Part shown: positions 13,591 to 26,340 of the stretch, piece after piece
Layout of the letters: the number at the start of each line of letters is the position of its first letter
Numbering within the stretch: position 1 is the first letter of the stretch
Source: Callaeas wilsoni
Taxonomy: Eukaryota > Chordata > Aves > Passeriformes > Callaeidae
Reading direction: 5' to 3'
DNA: 64,000 nt
Assembly: GCA_013398955.1 (NCBI GenBank)
Contig: VWPU01003972.1
Span: forward strand, 57,186-121,185
Notes under the pieces: model-generated
Database searches by the model: none
Told to the model about the DNA's origin: nothing
The model's input: only the letters and a program-made list of their open reading frames with translations
Translations under genes and position numbers: made by a program

Positions 13591-16500
13591 TTTCTGCCTC
13601 TCTGTGTTTCCCTTTGCAGGTGAGAGGCAGCAGAGACACCCCCCACATGCCGCAGCCCCTGGATGTGAGTAATGTCCCAGAGGGGAGCCCTGGTCCTGTT
13701 TGGGATGCAGGGACAGATGCAGGGGGATGCTGGGACATGCGCCAGACCCCACCACGGATGGGTTCCCCCAACTGGTCCCCCCTATAGAGCCAAGAGGGCA
13801 GGGCGAAGGGCACCCCTCGGGGGACACCCCCATAATGAAGTCTCATCGGCTGCATTAGTTGGGGGCAGGAGATGCCCAGCCGCAACAGATCTATACCTCC
13901 TGCATTAGGGGCCCCCTGTGCAGTGTAGGGTTACCCCGACACAGGGACTGGGAGGCTGCTGGGGCGGGGGGGCAGAGGTCGGGTTCCCCCCGGCACGGGG
14001 CTGGCGCCGACGCTTTTGGTTTACAAACATTTTGCAGATGGGTCAATGGGCTGTTTTCAAACCCCTCCCCATGGCTGTGTCTCCCAGGGATGGGGTGCTG
14101 GGGGTCCCCAGGCTGGTGGGAGGAGGCAGTAAGGATCAGGGACCTCTTTCCATCTGCTGTGGCAAGGAGAGGGAAAGGGTGGGATTTAGCCACTTTTTTG
14201 GCTGGCGAGGAGCAGCAGAGTGTCTCAGCCACTCTCCCATCCACTTTCAGCCCAAAGGAGGCCTGAGGCCAGGGTGAGGGGCAGAAACCCTCCCTCTCTC
14301 CACATACCCCACAGCAGGCAGCTAATATTTTATTTAAAATATCTTTAGGAAGCAGAGGACCGTGATGTATCGGATATATTGAGAAAATGCTAATGTGTAA
14401 TAGCGTGTGTCAGGGGCCTCGTTCATCACCCCGCGCCGCCTTCTGGGGGATCCATATCTAATTAACAGTAATGAATGAGGGAGCCCACCTAATGACAGCC
14501 CGCCAGTTTGTTATGGAAATGAGGCAATCCCATTAGGCAAAACACTTAATTAAACAAACTGCTCAGAGTGTAGGCCAGTGCAGGATGGGCACAGGCCCTT
14601 TTGGGAACAAGGGGGGCCCTGGTACCCAGCCCTCCACATGCCAGGTTGGGGGCACAGAGGCTGCTGCAGCCTCTAGGGCTGGGTGCCCATGGTCAACTCC
14701 AGCAGCAGGGGGCTGGGGAAGCTGCGAGGGATCTTGCTGGGGGGGTCCCAGCTGGGGAGGGGGCAGCAGGGCAGTTCGCATCCCCCTCTCGTCTCTCTCC
14801 TTCGATGGGCTCAGAGGCAGCAGAGGCCAAACACAGATTTCCAATCAAACGTGTGTACTTGGCTCCTGCTCTATTGACGCTGAAGCAAGAAGGGCTCAAG
14901 GTTAATTCCTTATCAATACCCTATTGTCAGATCATCCATCACTCCACGGGGGCAGGGGCTGCCCAAGCTCTCCCTGCCCCAACCCCCATAGGTTTGGGAG
15001 GGTGACCGAAGGATGCCATGCCCACCTCTGCGCACCCCAGCCCTGCCCACGTGGGCTGTCTCTGATGGTGCTGGGGTGGGCTTGCAGCCATGTGAGGATG
15101 CAGAAATGAGGGGATAGGGGGGCCAAGTTCAAAGAGAAGGGGATGGAGAGATGCCCATGTCCCAGAGTGGGCAAAGGAGCTGTGTGGGTGTGCTGGACAA
15201 GGGGGCATTAGGAGAGGGATCAGGTGGTGGCTGCGGGCCCCCATTTTTGCTGTCCTGTTTGCTAATTGCCTCCTAAGCCCCCAGCCCTGTGTGCTGGGGA
15301 GTCCTGCCAGCCTTTTAAGAAGAGCAGCACTAAGCTCAGCTCCTTTCCCAGGGCTCGAGGACTACACGGAACCCAAGGGCACTCCAGAGTCCTGATCCAT
15401 GCAGTTCCCAGAAGTTGGGCCATGGTCTGCTTGATCACACTGTTACACTGATTCACTTAAAAAACAGATAGCCTTCCTGGGTGATGGAGAGGGAAGTGCT
15501 GCGACCTGCCCTGCTGGTGTGAGAAGGGCAGGAAAGCTATTCCTGCTGTTAGACTTCTGGTTTTAACAATCAGTTAAAGCTGAGGAATGGGATCTAGTAC
15601 AAATTCCAGAGGTAGGCAGCCCTAGGGAGAGATCCTGCTCTGTATTAACTCACAATCTCTAGTTCATGTCATCGGAATTAGTTCCTGCTGGTCTTTTTCC
15701 TTGCCCCAAGAGGAGACGTTTTGCAGGAGACGCTCTCAGGCACACAGAAGCGCTGGGCTGAGCCATGCTGCCGCGGTCTTCGCCGGGATCTGCTCAGCTG
15801 TCTCCCAGACTAGGAATCTCTCCAAGCGGGAAAGAGGGCTCCTGCTGCCACCTCGTGGAGCTGTTCCCGCCCGGCACGGGGCTCTGCGCGGCCGCCCTCC
15901 GCCAGCTCCTCCACCGTCACCTCCGCGGGCGACGGACACCAGCCTCACGCCTCCCTCCTTCACTTTTTGGGATGCAGCACGGGGTTGGATTGCTTGGTTC
16001 CATCCTGTCCATTCCCACTTTTCCATCACTGGCAGAGCTCCACGCGTATGCCTGCAGCATCCCAACATGCATGAAAATGGGGCCTCAGCCCACACACCTT
16101 TAAAACACGTTTATGAGGTGTGGGCACAGGTCGGTCTCTGCCCAGGGGCCTAATTTGAATTACTCGTGCTACAAGATGTTGCCCTAGCTCCAAAACGTGA
16201 ACCGTGGCTGGCTGGGTCCTGCCCCTGGCCTGCCCAGTTCCCCACCACAGCCTCCCCCAGTGCTGTGGGGAGCTCTGGCTGCACAGACACCCCCCAGCCC
16301 TGACAGGAGAAGCCGAGTGCCCTCCAGCCCAGACACACGGGCCACCCTGATCATTAAGTGGCTTTTTTTTTCAAAACCATCCTGTAACATCACCCCTGCC
16401 TGAGGAGAGAAGGCAGCACAGGGGAGCAAGCCAGGAGTCAGCTCCCTTCACAGGAAACACTCAAATGGATTTTGTTACTAAGGGAAAGTTAATTTTGCTT

Positions 16501-19066
16501 TACCACAACTGTGGCAGCCAGCAGTGAGCATCCTCCTCTCCCGCCACTGTTGGTGTTTCACCCACACTATTTCACAGTCTGCACATGAGGGCTGGACTGC
16601 AGGAAAAACAACCTCTGGGCCACATCCCACTCCCTACCCTCGAGGCAAGCGTAGGGATGCTGCATTTTTCCTCCCAATGAACAGATCTGCAGAGCCCCTC
16701 CTCCTCATAGCTCGTCTCAGAGATTTACCTGGATTTGCCAAGATATCACAACCTTTGGGCTTTCAGCGTTCAGGCTGAAGCTCTTTAGGAACACCGGCTG
16801 CGCCAAAGCGTGACAGTTTAGCAAGGATTAAGGGTCTGAGGCTGGGTTTTTGTAAATCCAGTAGTGCTTGGATCAGTTCTCAGCCATGTGCCTTCGGGCT
16901 CCAAGTTATTAACCTTCTGTTTCAAATAAGCCACAGGAATACGGAGGCCAGGAAGGTGGGGGCACACACAGTACAGGAAAGCAGAGGGCACCATATCACA
17001 CAGTGCTCACAATCGGAATTAAAACTTGCTGGAACTCAGAAAACAAAACCCACCCAGAAGACTGGTGCTATAAATCACTGGCTTGCCCGAGATCATCCTG
17101 CTCTCAGAGAGCTGCGTACACAAATTACCTCTGAATTTCAAGTCACTTTTGCAGCAGTGGAAATGCCTGTAAGCAGGTTCCTGTTTGCAAAGCTCAGACA
17201 CCTCTGACGGCAGAGCTCCAGCAGGCAGCACCTGCTCCCTGCCTGCTGCCCTGGAAAATGGGGAAGTACTCCCCTGGCTGAGCTGGGGAAGTGGGAATCC
17301 CGTGGTGGGGAGGTTAAAGTGGGGATGGAAGGTGCAGCTGATGTGCGAGGCTCTTCCCAGAGGAAGCTTCACCATCCTGTCAGGCAGGGGCACAGGGTTT
17401 AGCTCCAGCTCCTGCCAGCCATGTTCTGCAACAGCCCGAGTCCTTAAACAGGAGAAGTTCAACACCCACAGCAATAAACAGGAACAGCAGATTCCCAGGA
17501 ACAACTGTATTAATTCAGAGGCATATACTATGGAGTGTTTAAGTGATCTGTAAATATGGAACCTGTAGAAACCAGCATGAGGGCAAATGCTGGTTAAATA
17601 GTGTTTATCACCTCTGCTCCCTAAGAGTGTTCACAGTGCCACAAACAGGCTGGATGCTGAGAAACCCCAGCCCACATCTCTGAAAAGGCAGATGAACACA
17701 TCACAGCTCAGGAGTTACAGCACTGACAGCACAAACTAGGGGCCTGTTTTAAAAAGCTGGGAGATCTCTGATGGGCTTTCTGGAAATAGGGGACCATGCC
17801 TGGATTTTACAGGTCCAAACCCTAGAAACAACAATTTCTCCATGAAAAAGGGAAGGCTGAAGGCTCTTATCACAAGCTAGCCCTCACACCCCATTGTCAC
17901 AGTGGAAGCTGGAACTGGGATCACACCTAGAGAAAACTGGATCCTGAGCAACAACAGCTCCTGTGCTTGGAGACAGTTTTCACTTTTAAAAAAATCAAAG
18001 ACAAACCAGGTCATCAGGCCCTTTTCAGTTAATTCTCACTTATCCCATATACAGCCCAGTCCACCCTCTAAAACCATGCCCATCAGGGGGTTACTCTGCT
18101 GTAAATGAGCATTGTCACAATAGTTTGCTACAAACAGCTGTGGGGTCTGCACTGCCACTCACCCTGTGCTTTCACTTCTGTGAGGTGTTACAGTTCTTGT
18201 TTTAAACTTCCAAATTATTTCAGTGCTTCCCAAGGACCTCCCCCTCTGCATTTCAATCCAGAACAGCATGAGTTTTGTAATTGTGGATGACAGCACCCCA
18301 AGGGCAGGCAAGACCAGCACAGCCACCCACTGGCAGAACCTTTTGCAAAAATCCTCCTGCTTTTTAAGTGCTTACCTCTTGTTCAAGCAGGCCCATGTCA
18401 CAGCCCTCCAGAGCTTCTTCCTGCCAACTTAAAGTTGGCTAAATGTGTTCACCATGTTATTAATTAGCTTGCTATGCTGTGATATAGCATAAACGTATCA
18501 GCAGGCTCTCCTCTGTCTTTATCCCCACTTCTCCCTCAAATAAACAACAAAACCTAAACCCAAACATGGATGAAGTGTGGTGCAATGAACTACTTTTTCA
18601 CTAGGTGGAGGAAATTAATTTCTTGTACACATTGCATGGACTGCAATGACTGATCATCTGAAGAGAACATTATGGACAAAAACATCGTATTTCATGGTCA
18701 TTTGTAGGCTGGAGGTGATTTAAGAAATAGCCAGTATAATGCATAGCTCCAAGAGACAGTTCCTTTTTCTTCTGCAATTCCACCTTTTTGTTTCTGGAGT
18801 CTGGCACAGCTGTAACCCAAAAGTTTCCCTGAATATCCAGATGCAAAACACAGGCTGCTCAAAGACATATGATAACAAATGAGTCGCTCTCCAAGAAAGC
18901 AAAACTACTCAGTGGAACACACAATAGACTGGAAGGAAGAGAAACAAAACAGTAGACACATTAAAAAATGTTAGTGTAGACCTCTGGGTTGAAGAAAACA
19001 AAAGTTATCACAAACATTTGAGCTCCCACCGAGGATCAGAGAGCTTTGACTGTTTTATCTCAGCTG
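13591..19066. other. Intergenic region between RNF220 and TMEM53 (convergent genes)
   Basis: No coding gene or RNA gene seen. The first part is GC-rich with G/C runs that create long chance frames. Within it lie AT-rich blocks at about 14310-14570 and 14830-14940 with homeodomain-type TAATTA/ATTA motifs, which look like regulatory elements. The remainder to 19066 is unremarkable. Confidence 0.5.
14310..14570. promoter_or_regulatory. Candidate conserved non-coding element
   Basis: An AT-rich island of about 260 bases in GC-rich surroundings, dense in homeodomain-like cores: ATTTTATTTAAAAT, TCTAATTAACAG, two ATTA cores and CTTAATTAAAC. The local composition change is visible directly. Enhancer function is inference from motif density and from the position 3' of a developmental regulator. 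Confidence 0.3.
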
Positions 19067-22000
19067 TTTAATGGAACCAGATGACAGACTGGTCATACTG
19101 CCCTACACACACCTTTTCCCGGTCTTACACTTGGTTTCAGGGCCTGATCTCCAGCAAGGAGAGTACAGCAAGAACTGGGATGCACTGAGAAAAGCAAAAA
19201 GTCCTGCAGACTTGGCTCTGTTTGCTCACTGCAAGATAAAAGAAATGACAGAGAGGAAAAAAAAAAGAAAACAACAAAGACATGGAAAAGCTGTATTGTA
19301 AAATTAGTACAAGCAACAGAACAGGCACATTGGACATCAGGGACAGGGAGATGACATGGAAAGCAGAGAACAAGAAGAGACAGGAAGAAACAAATAATAC
19401 TCAGTGTGAGAATCTGGTCTGTGACACCTTAGTAAAGCACATCAACATGAACCATGACAGGATTTCACCTTCAGGACTTTAAATTAAATTAATCCATATC
19501 TACTTTCTGCTCCAACGTGGCTGGTCCAAAGGCCAGGCTGGAGGCTTTCAGACTTGTAGACAGTAGGGGAAAAAAAAAACCAAAACAAACAAGAAGCCTC
19601 TACTTTCTTCCCTTCAAAGACACAAAAGCAAAGGGGGTGGCATTTCCCACAGGAGCTGAGCAAGCAGAGGCAAGCACGGAAGGTCATTACAGCACTAAGG
19701 AGGTGAGCCCCCGATGCAGTCAGACAGGAAGGTCATGCAGAGGCTGCGGTAATAGGTGGGGTACACCCGCATGTGGCTGACGTGAGCCGAATCCGCGAAG
19801 TCCACAGCTTTCACAGGAACACCGAGCTGCTGCCGGGCACTGGCCATGCGCTGAACCTCGCTGGCCTTGATGATGAGATCGGCCTGGGAATAGAGGTAGA
19901 GCTCGGGCCAGCGCGAGGGCGCTTTCAGCAGGGCATCGTAATGGCTCTCGTGGATGAAGCGGGTCAGGGGGTACAGCAGGATCCGCAGCACAACGGCCAT
20001 GCTGGCAAACGTGAACAGCAGGAAATACCTGAGCAGCACGTTCATGGAGACCAAGACAGTTGTCAGGGCACGAAGGCCTCCTCTCAAGTTTCTTCTGCCA
20101 GGGGCGCTGTCAAAAATGGTGCCAGCTACTCTGAGGTTCTTAAACGGCTTGTGGGTGTGCAGCGCCTCGATGATGTAACGGTACAGCATAACACCACCAT
20201 TGCTGAAAACATGGAAAAGAACCGGTCTGTTTTCAACACTGTAGTCAAAGAGCAGCTCCAGGAGTCGCCTGGCTGGAGTCTGCAGGGATCTGATGCCAAA
20301 AGTCTCAGAGAAGAATATCATCCTCCATGGAGCCGTGTAACGGATGACAGTGCACCCCTAAGAACAACAGAGACCCCACACACATTTAGGCTGTGCTGCA
20401 GATTACAGAGAGTAGGCAAGTAGCAGTACAAAGAACATTTGGGACAGGTTTCCAACAGAAACCACAGGGCCAGAAGAAAGCCTTTAGTGTCAGCAGCAAG
20501 GCACTGACATGAATACAGATTACATTAATCATAATAGCACACAGTATTATGAAAAGGTCTCTGCAGTGGCAGAGGCCTGGCTTTGGTCATGTCTGAGATC
20601 CTTTCCAATCTTGTGCTGACTGGCACAACCAATGGGGACACTGCCACCCACTTTTACAAGTGTTAATCCTCACCCAGGAGGAGAAAACCGTCTCCCTGAT
20701 TCACAGACCTTCCGTATCAGCCATTTAGGTAAGAGGAGCCTGCTCTGGGACACATCCAGCTCATGACACTGAAGCAAATATAAGAAGAAAGAGGAACTTC
20801 CTCCTTTCCTTGAGTGCACTTGTTTGCAGCTGTCTCTAAGACTCACCCCCAACCAACACCAACATGATTTTTGTAAACCTTCCCGAAACGCTCCAGCTGT
20901 GCAAAGGAAGAGCTCTGGCTCAAGGACTCAGAACTTCTGAGCAACTGCCTTCACACTTAAGTCCTTACATTTAGGTATAGATTTGGAAACAGGATCTTGG
21001 AGTTTCAAAATAGAGCAGATGGAACTACATTTATAAATGCTTTACACCTTTTCCATCACCTGAGCTCACTGACATTACACACTGACAAGCACAAAGCAAA
21101 GTCACCAAAACAACCCTCCCGGAGCTCCCTGAACAGTGAACAAGGAAGAAGAGGATATCAAGTTCTCAAATCAGAGCCTTCTCTACCATCTTGCCATGGT
21201 TACAACCACTTCCTTTTAGTAAGCTAAGAAAACCCATCCTCTCCTTTCCCATTTCTACAATCTGAGAGAAAAGTATTTTCCAAGAAGTTGTCATGCTGCC
21301 TGTAACGTGCTCCTCATCTGCTCAGCAGCATCTTAAAGCTACTTAACAACTAATTCTGCACTAGATCAAGCCAATTAATGACTCTTGCACTGGATTACAC
21401 ATTAACAATAGATTTGTTAATGTACAAACTTTACCATCTATAGTTGGAATAGATTTGGATAAATACAAGATTCCTTGTATGCTGACCAAGAAAAAAAAAA
21501 TCTAGTGTTTCACTGGGTCCCCATGCTACAAGCTGGGGTCATTCCAGTAAAATACAGTATTAGAAAGGAAAATATCATAACTTAGGAAACTGGCAGTAGG
21601 ACAGATCTCTCTAGTTCAAACACAAGGAATTCCTAGTGAGCAGCTATGACTATCACAAGATGCCTGTTTCACAGACAGGATAAAATTAATTTGGCTTACA
21701 ACATTTAGATGAATCATTTTCACAGGAAGGAAGGGCCAAAGGCACGACAGATGCCGATGTGTTCTGTCAGTTCCCACCCCAGCCTCGCCAAGTCTGTGCT
21801 GTGGCCTAACAGCAAGCAGTTAACACAGAATCTTTCCCTGCATGTTTACCTGTTTGGAAAACTAACACAGTTCACGTCATTCCTGAATAATCCCACAACT
21901 TTAAAAGCCGTAAGATGCTTCAGTGAGTCACAGAGCAGCTGCAAGTTTCTCCAAGGAAGTATTTCTGTCTTAGCTGCACACACAAAGGTGACATCAGCAT

Positions 22001-22825
22001 CTGTTAGATAACACTGCCCGGGCTGTGAGAGACAAGGAGCTTTCAATGACAGGAGAACTCTCACTCACTCCCCATGAGTGAGACAGAGAGAGGCTTCAGA
22101 GGGACTTTACCAACATGCCAAAAAAGGTCAGTTTCGCAGTGTGACAGCGTCATGAAAATACAGACAAGCCACTCACCTTCTCGCTGTAGATTGCACTGTA
22201 TTTGGCCAGGTATTTGTCCTGGCAGCCGGCCCAGCCTAGGAGGATGACCACAGGCCGGCCCTCGGCAGGCCCTCTCTCTGCACTGCCTTCTGAAACAAAT
22301 CACAAGTGTTACAACAACTGCCCTCCGGTCTACTCGAGTCAGACCTTACAGCAACGTGGCTGGTTAGCAAAGTTTAAAGGCAATAGTGAAGCAAGTATAA
22401 GCTTGACTTCTCGGTTAGTTACGAGTATTGCCTCACGCCGTTTCACGACGTGGGCGTGCTCTGCAGCACAGCACAGCTTCAGCCCCTGCAGCTCCCACCG
22501 CTCTCCAGTGACGCAAAGCCAGCACCGAACTGATCCCTACGGGGGGCGAGACCGCTCCTCCCGCCGAGACAGCAGCAGCTGCTGCCACTTCCAGGGGGAA
22601 AAGGGAAGCGTCCTGCCCTGTCCTCCAGGGACTGCCAGACACCTGCTAGAGCACCGATGCCCCACGGCTCCTCCTCCCATACCCCAGTCCGCTCTCCCCT
22701 TCCCGACCCACAGAGGTCCCCCAGTCCCTGCTGTCACTGGTGTCCCCGGTCCCTCTCGCCTCCGCACCGCGGGCCTGTGCCGGCTCCAGCTCCACCACGG
22801 CCGCCTTCAGCCCGCGGGTGCCCAT
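19067..22825 (-). CDS. TMEM53: TMEM53 transmembrane protein 53, three exons
   Basis: Transmembrane protein 53 (DUF829, alpha/beta-hydrolase-like fold), a nuclear-envelope membrane protein in mammals linked to restraint of BMP-SMAD signalling. Coding exons on the minus strand are 22768-22825 (ATG in GCGGCCATGG), 22177-22289 and 19695-20357 (stop TAG at 19695-19697). They sum to 834 bases, or 277 residues, the same length as human TMEM53. That agreement supports the first donor (GTGCGG at 22762-22767) over another in-phase GTGACA 30 bases further on. Visible landmarks are [19 protein letters not shown], the oxyanion-type FHVFSNGG motif, FDSAPG, a hydrophobic membrane segment in the middle ([18 protein letters not shown]) and the late SAHVSH motif. 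ATTAAA on the minus strand at 19067-19072 is a possible polyadenylation signal. The feature span includes this probable 3' UTR. Confidence 0.95.
20358..22176 (-). other. TMEM53: TMEM53 second intron
   Basis: About 1.8 kb between the second and third TMEM53 exons, with GTGAGT donor and TTCTTAG acceptor on the minus strand. No RNA gene or exon was recognised inside it. Confidence 0.7.
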
Positions 22826-23110
22826 GGCCGCGCTCCCCGCACCGGCCGCCGCTTCCGCCTCCCCTCCGGAAGCTCCGCCCACCGCCCTCCCCGCAGCCAA
22901 TGGGAAGGGAAAGCGCTCGCCCCGCCTCATCGCCCGCCCCGCCCCCTGCCCACCTCCCACTTCCTTAGCAACGCGCCCGTAGCACCGGGCCGGCGCCCCG
23001 CCCACTGGCCACCCATTGGGCAGGGGGAGAAGGTCGGGCAGCGATTGGTTCAGCCGCGTGTCAGTCGTTCTGAGGGGTAACCGCCCCCTCGGCGCGGGGA
23101 GCGGGAGTGG
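22826..23110. promoter_or_regulatory. CpG-rich TMEM53 promoter, possibly bidirectional
   Basis: GC- and CpG-rich block immediately upstream of the TMEM53 start codon. It contains three CCAAT-box (NF-Y type) sequences in either orientation: CCAAT at 22897-22901, ATTGG at 23015-23019 and ATTGG at 23044-23048, with several CCCGCC/GGGCGG SP1-like boxes. In mammals TMEM53 and ARMH1 lie head to head, so a bidirectional role is plausible here, but no ARMH1 first exon is recognisable. Confidence 0.55.
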
Positions 23111-26100
23111 TGGGCTGAGGCGGGCGGGGGCCGCAGGGCCGGGATGAGGGGAATTGTAGGGCCTGGAGTGGGGATTGCAGTCAGAGGGGCCGGGGGATAC
23201 GGCGGGCATGAGGGGTGAGAGGGGTTCTTGGCCCTGATCTGGGTGTTTGGGTCAGGAGGGGCTATGCACGCGGGTCAGGGAGTGTGTCAGGGACTGTAGG
23301 GCCTGGACTGGGGTTTGGGGTGTGAGAGAGCACAAGGCCTCTGGCTGGGCTGGACCAGGCCTATGGGATGGTGGTCTAGGGCAGGGAATGCTGAGGCTGC
23401 AGTGGATCAGACAGAGTAGGGGCTGGGATGGATGCAGGGGCCAGTGCAGGGCCTGGCTGGGAGTGAGGCAGTGCAGGGGTGGCTTTGGGGTTGTGGCTGG
23501 CTTAGCAATGGCGCGGGGAGGCAGGACATGCGGGTGAGAGAGGGGCCGGCAGGACTGTGGGTTGAGGGGCTGGGGATGTTGGGGTACACTAAGGAAGGTG
23601 CACTGTGTGTGAGAGAACTTGAGGTGTGCCAGGAAAACGTGAAACCTGCCAGGGAAACAAGCCCTAAGTTCTACCTGGGGCTGGGCACAACCTTGATGTT
23701 GCAAGATACAAAGGTAACACCACATCACTGCCACTCTGCCCTTCCATGAGTCCAAGGCTATCATCCCCTGGCACCTCACGCTCGGTCTGAGGCTGAAGCA
23801 GCACCAGCCTGCCTTTTGATCTCAATCTGATGATTTAGCAGTACTCTGGATGTAAAGAACTGCTGAATTGCCAGAGCCAGTTCCTAAATCACTGGGTTTT
23901 TTCTTGGCAGGAATAAAGCCCTGCCATGACCCTGCCTTGTTTTGATTATTAGGTCCAGTGGACTGGGTGGCAGCCCAGCACTGTTGACAGCAGAGTTTGA
24001 AGCCAATCAACCCGGAGTTAGATGCTGATGCTAGCACTGACAAACAATTCAGGCAAGTCATTTAACTTTCCTGTGTCTGTACATTCCCATATGTAAAATG
24101 GTCATAATAAAAACATTAATGTACATTTTCAGGGTACTTTGCAATGTTGGCTTAAAGACTCCTATGTCAGCAGATGCTGTTATTACAGCAGCCAGAGGCA
24201 GACACCACTGTATCCTCTGAAGCCATGTCATCATTGTTGCAAACTTCTCTCTTTTTTTTTGCCATTGATTCATAGGCAAGCCCTTTGTATCACTAAAATC
24301 CTCATGTCCAGAGGCTGGTGCTGGTATTTCTGAGTAGTGGGGGAGGGGTGGGGGTGGTGTTACTGCAGCTTTATAATAAAAATGGGAGAGAATTACACCA
24401 CCAGCATCTTAAACATAAATATGGAAGTGTTAATTTAGAATCAATTTTGAGATGTTTCAGACTGTAAAGTTCTTTTAACTAGATCTCTGTTGAGGACAGA
24501 GGAGCACTTTATGGGACTGTAAATTTCATGCAAACAGTCTCTGTGAAATACAGATTCCCCCTACACACGAGCTGTTCTCTCAATATCAATCATATGCCTT
24601 GTAAGTAATGTTTCACAAATATTCTGTAAATCACAGGAAAATGCTTGCAATAATGTGAAATATGACTTTCACTTGACTGTTTCAGCAGAGGCCCCTAACA
24701 GGCCATTCTCCTGTCAGCACTAACATTTGTTATGGCTAATAACATTTTCAATCACAACTATTTTTGGAAAATGGATTTATTTTAAACCTGCTTCCCTGCA
24801 AAGGAGGTCCTGAAAACACCCTGCCAAGGACACAGATGCCTTACAGAACACAGACCGTTAATTCCCAAATGAAATTTCATCTCACCTTAATTCTCAAACA
24901 TTGTTTCTTAGCCAGCTTTTTGAAGACTTTATTTGTTTGTTTTTAGGCACTGAGATACATGTTCACATCTTAGTCATTGTTTCCAGTCTGGTTCAGATAA
25001 TAGGAGTAGAAAGTTACTTTTGATCAGGTATCTTGGGGCTATTTTGGAACTGATTTGAAATTTTGCTCCTGATACTAGGAGAAAGGGCTTAAGAACTTTG
25101 TAGATAGGGAATTGGTAATCTTGATGATTTGTATTGCATTGAAAGGAACTTCTTATTCTGAAACAGAAAGATTTTATGTCATTTTAACTCTTTTTCCCAA
25201 TAAACCACACTTAAATAAAACCTAAATTGGTGCTTTTGTTAGGCAGGAAGTCCAAGAAGTGCATTAGACAAGGTGTGACTTCTTTTATCCTTAGGCATGT
25301 CGATACAGCTTGGTGGAGGACAAGGCACCTGTGTTAATGCCACTGTTTGTGACCTTGTCCCTCTTGCTGCATCTGTGTGTGGACACAGATCCTGGTGTTT
25401 AACTGCAGGGCTCCTTGAGACTGGTCAGTGTCCTCCAGCCAAAGGCGTGCACGGCTGTGGGATTGCCACACAAAAGGAGAGCTTAATCCCTGACATTTCG
25501 TCTCCCTTACTAAGTGCACCTTCACATTTGTCAAGCTGCACCAGGGGATATCATACTGAGCCAAAAGTGTGCCAAAGACACTTGCAGAAATGTGGATTTC
25601 TTTATTTAACACCTGTGTGAAGAAATAGAAGGAATTGCACACAAGGGATGTTTCTGGAGCTTGTGTCTTCTTGCCTATAGCTCTTATCATTTTAGCTTTT
25701 CTTAGACTGTTTAAAAACATGTCAGGAAATGAGATAGAGAAAAAACAGAGCAAATGTCTGTCATGCTAAAGGGTGCCAAAGCACTTTCCCACTGCCAAGA
25801 CCAGGCACATATTCCTCGGGTGGATGTGGGCCCAGTCCAAATGGCTGTCGTTCCAGCACGTGAGTGAGGACTGTGCTGCTCTGCTAACAGGCATTTATGG
25901 GCCCCTTGACCCTGTCACTCCCCATAAATCCATACCTATTTCTGCTCTCATTTCACTCTGTTTATTCCCTGGCAGGTCAGATATGAGACACAGTGTTCAT
26001 ATCATGAGGCTAGTGAGAAACAGGGCTGGGGTAATGGGTAACATCAAAACGACTTTATTAGCAGAGCAGAGAAGAGAGCTCCTGTGGTGAAACCACCTGC

Positions 26101-26340
26101 CCAGGAAAATAATCTCAAGTCTGACACAGATTCATTGTGCAACTTCAGGCACATCAGGAACTCTCCTTTTGCCGGTTTTCCTATCTATGAAATGAGTATA
26201 GGAGAAAATGAGATTAAATGGTTACTAAGTGCTTTAATATTATTTGCCAGAGATTTTAAATGTGATTCCAGTGGTAATTCATTAGTACAGTCTTTCTTCA
26301 CAGACCTTTTTAAACTTCTTTCTCATTTTTCTCTAGGCAG
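23111..26340. other. Region between the TMEM53 promoter and the ARMH1 remnant
   Basis: A G-rich repetitive-looking stretch to about 23560, then ordinary AT-rich sequence. No exon with supportable homology was found. If ARMH1 had a non-coding first exon it would lie here, but I cannot point to it. Confidence 0.45.

Noticed and set aside
20555..20640. Possible old interspersed-repeat fragment in TMEM53 intron 2
   Set aside because: Weak resemblance to a repeat tail by eye only; no diagnostic end or coding remnant to support a family.
22202..23080. 292-codon plus-strand frame
   Set aside because: It is antisense to TMEM53 exons 1-2 and the CpG-rich promoter; the proline/arginine-rich product reflects GC composition.
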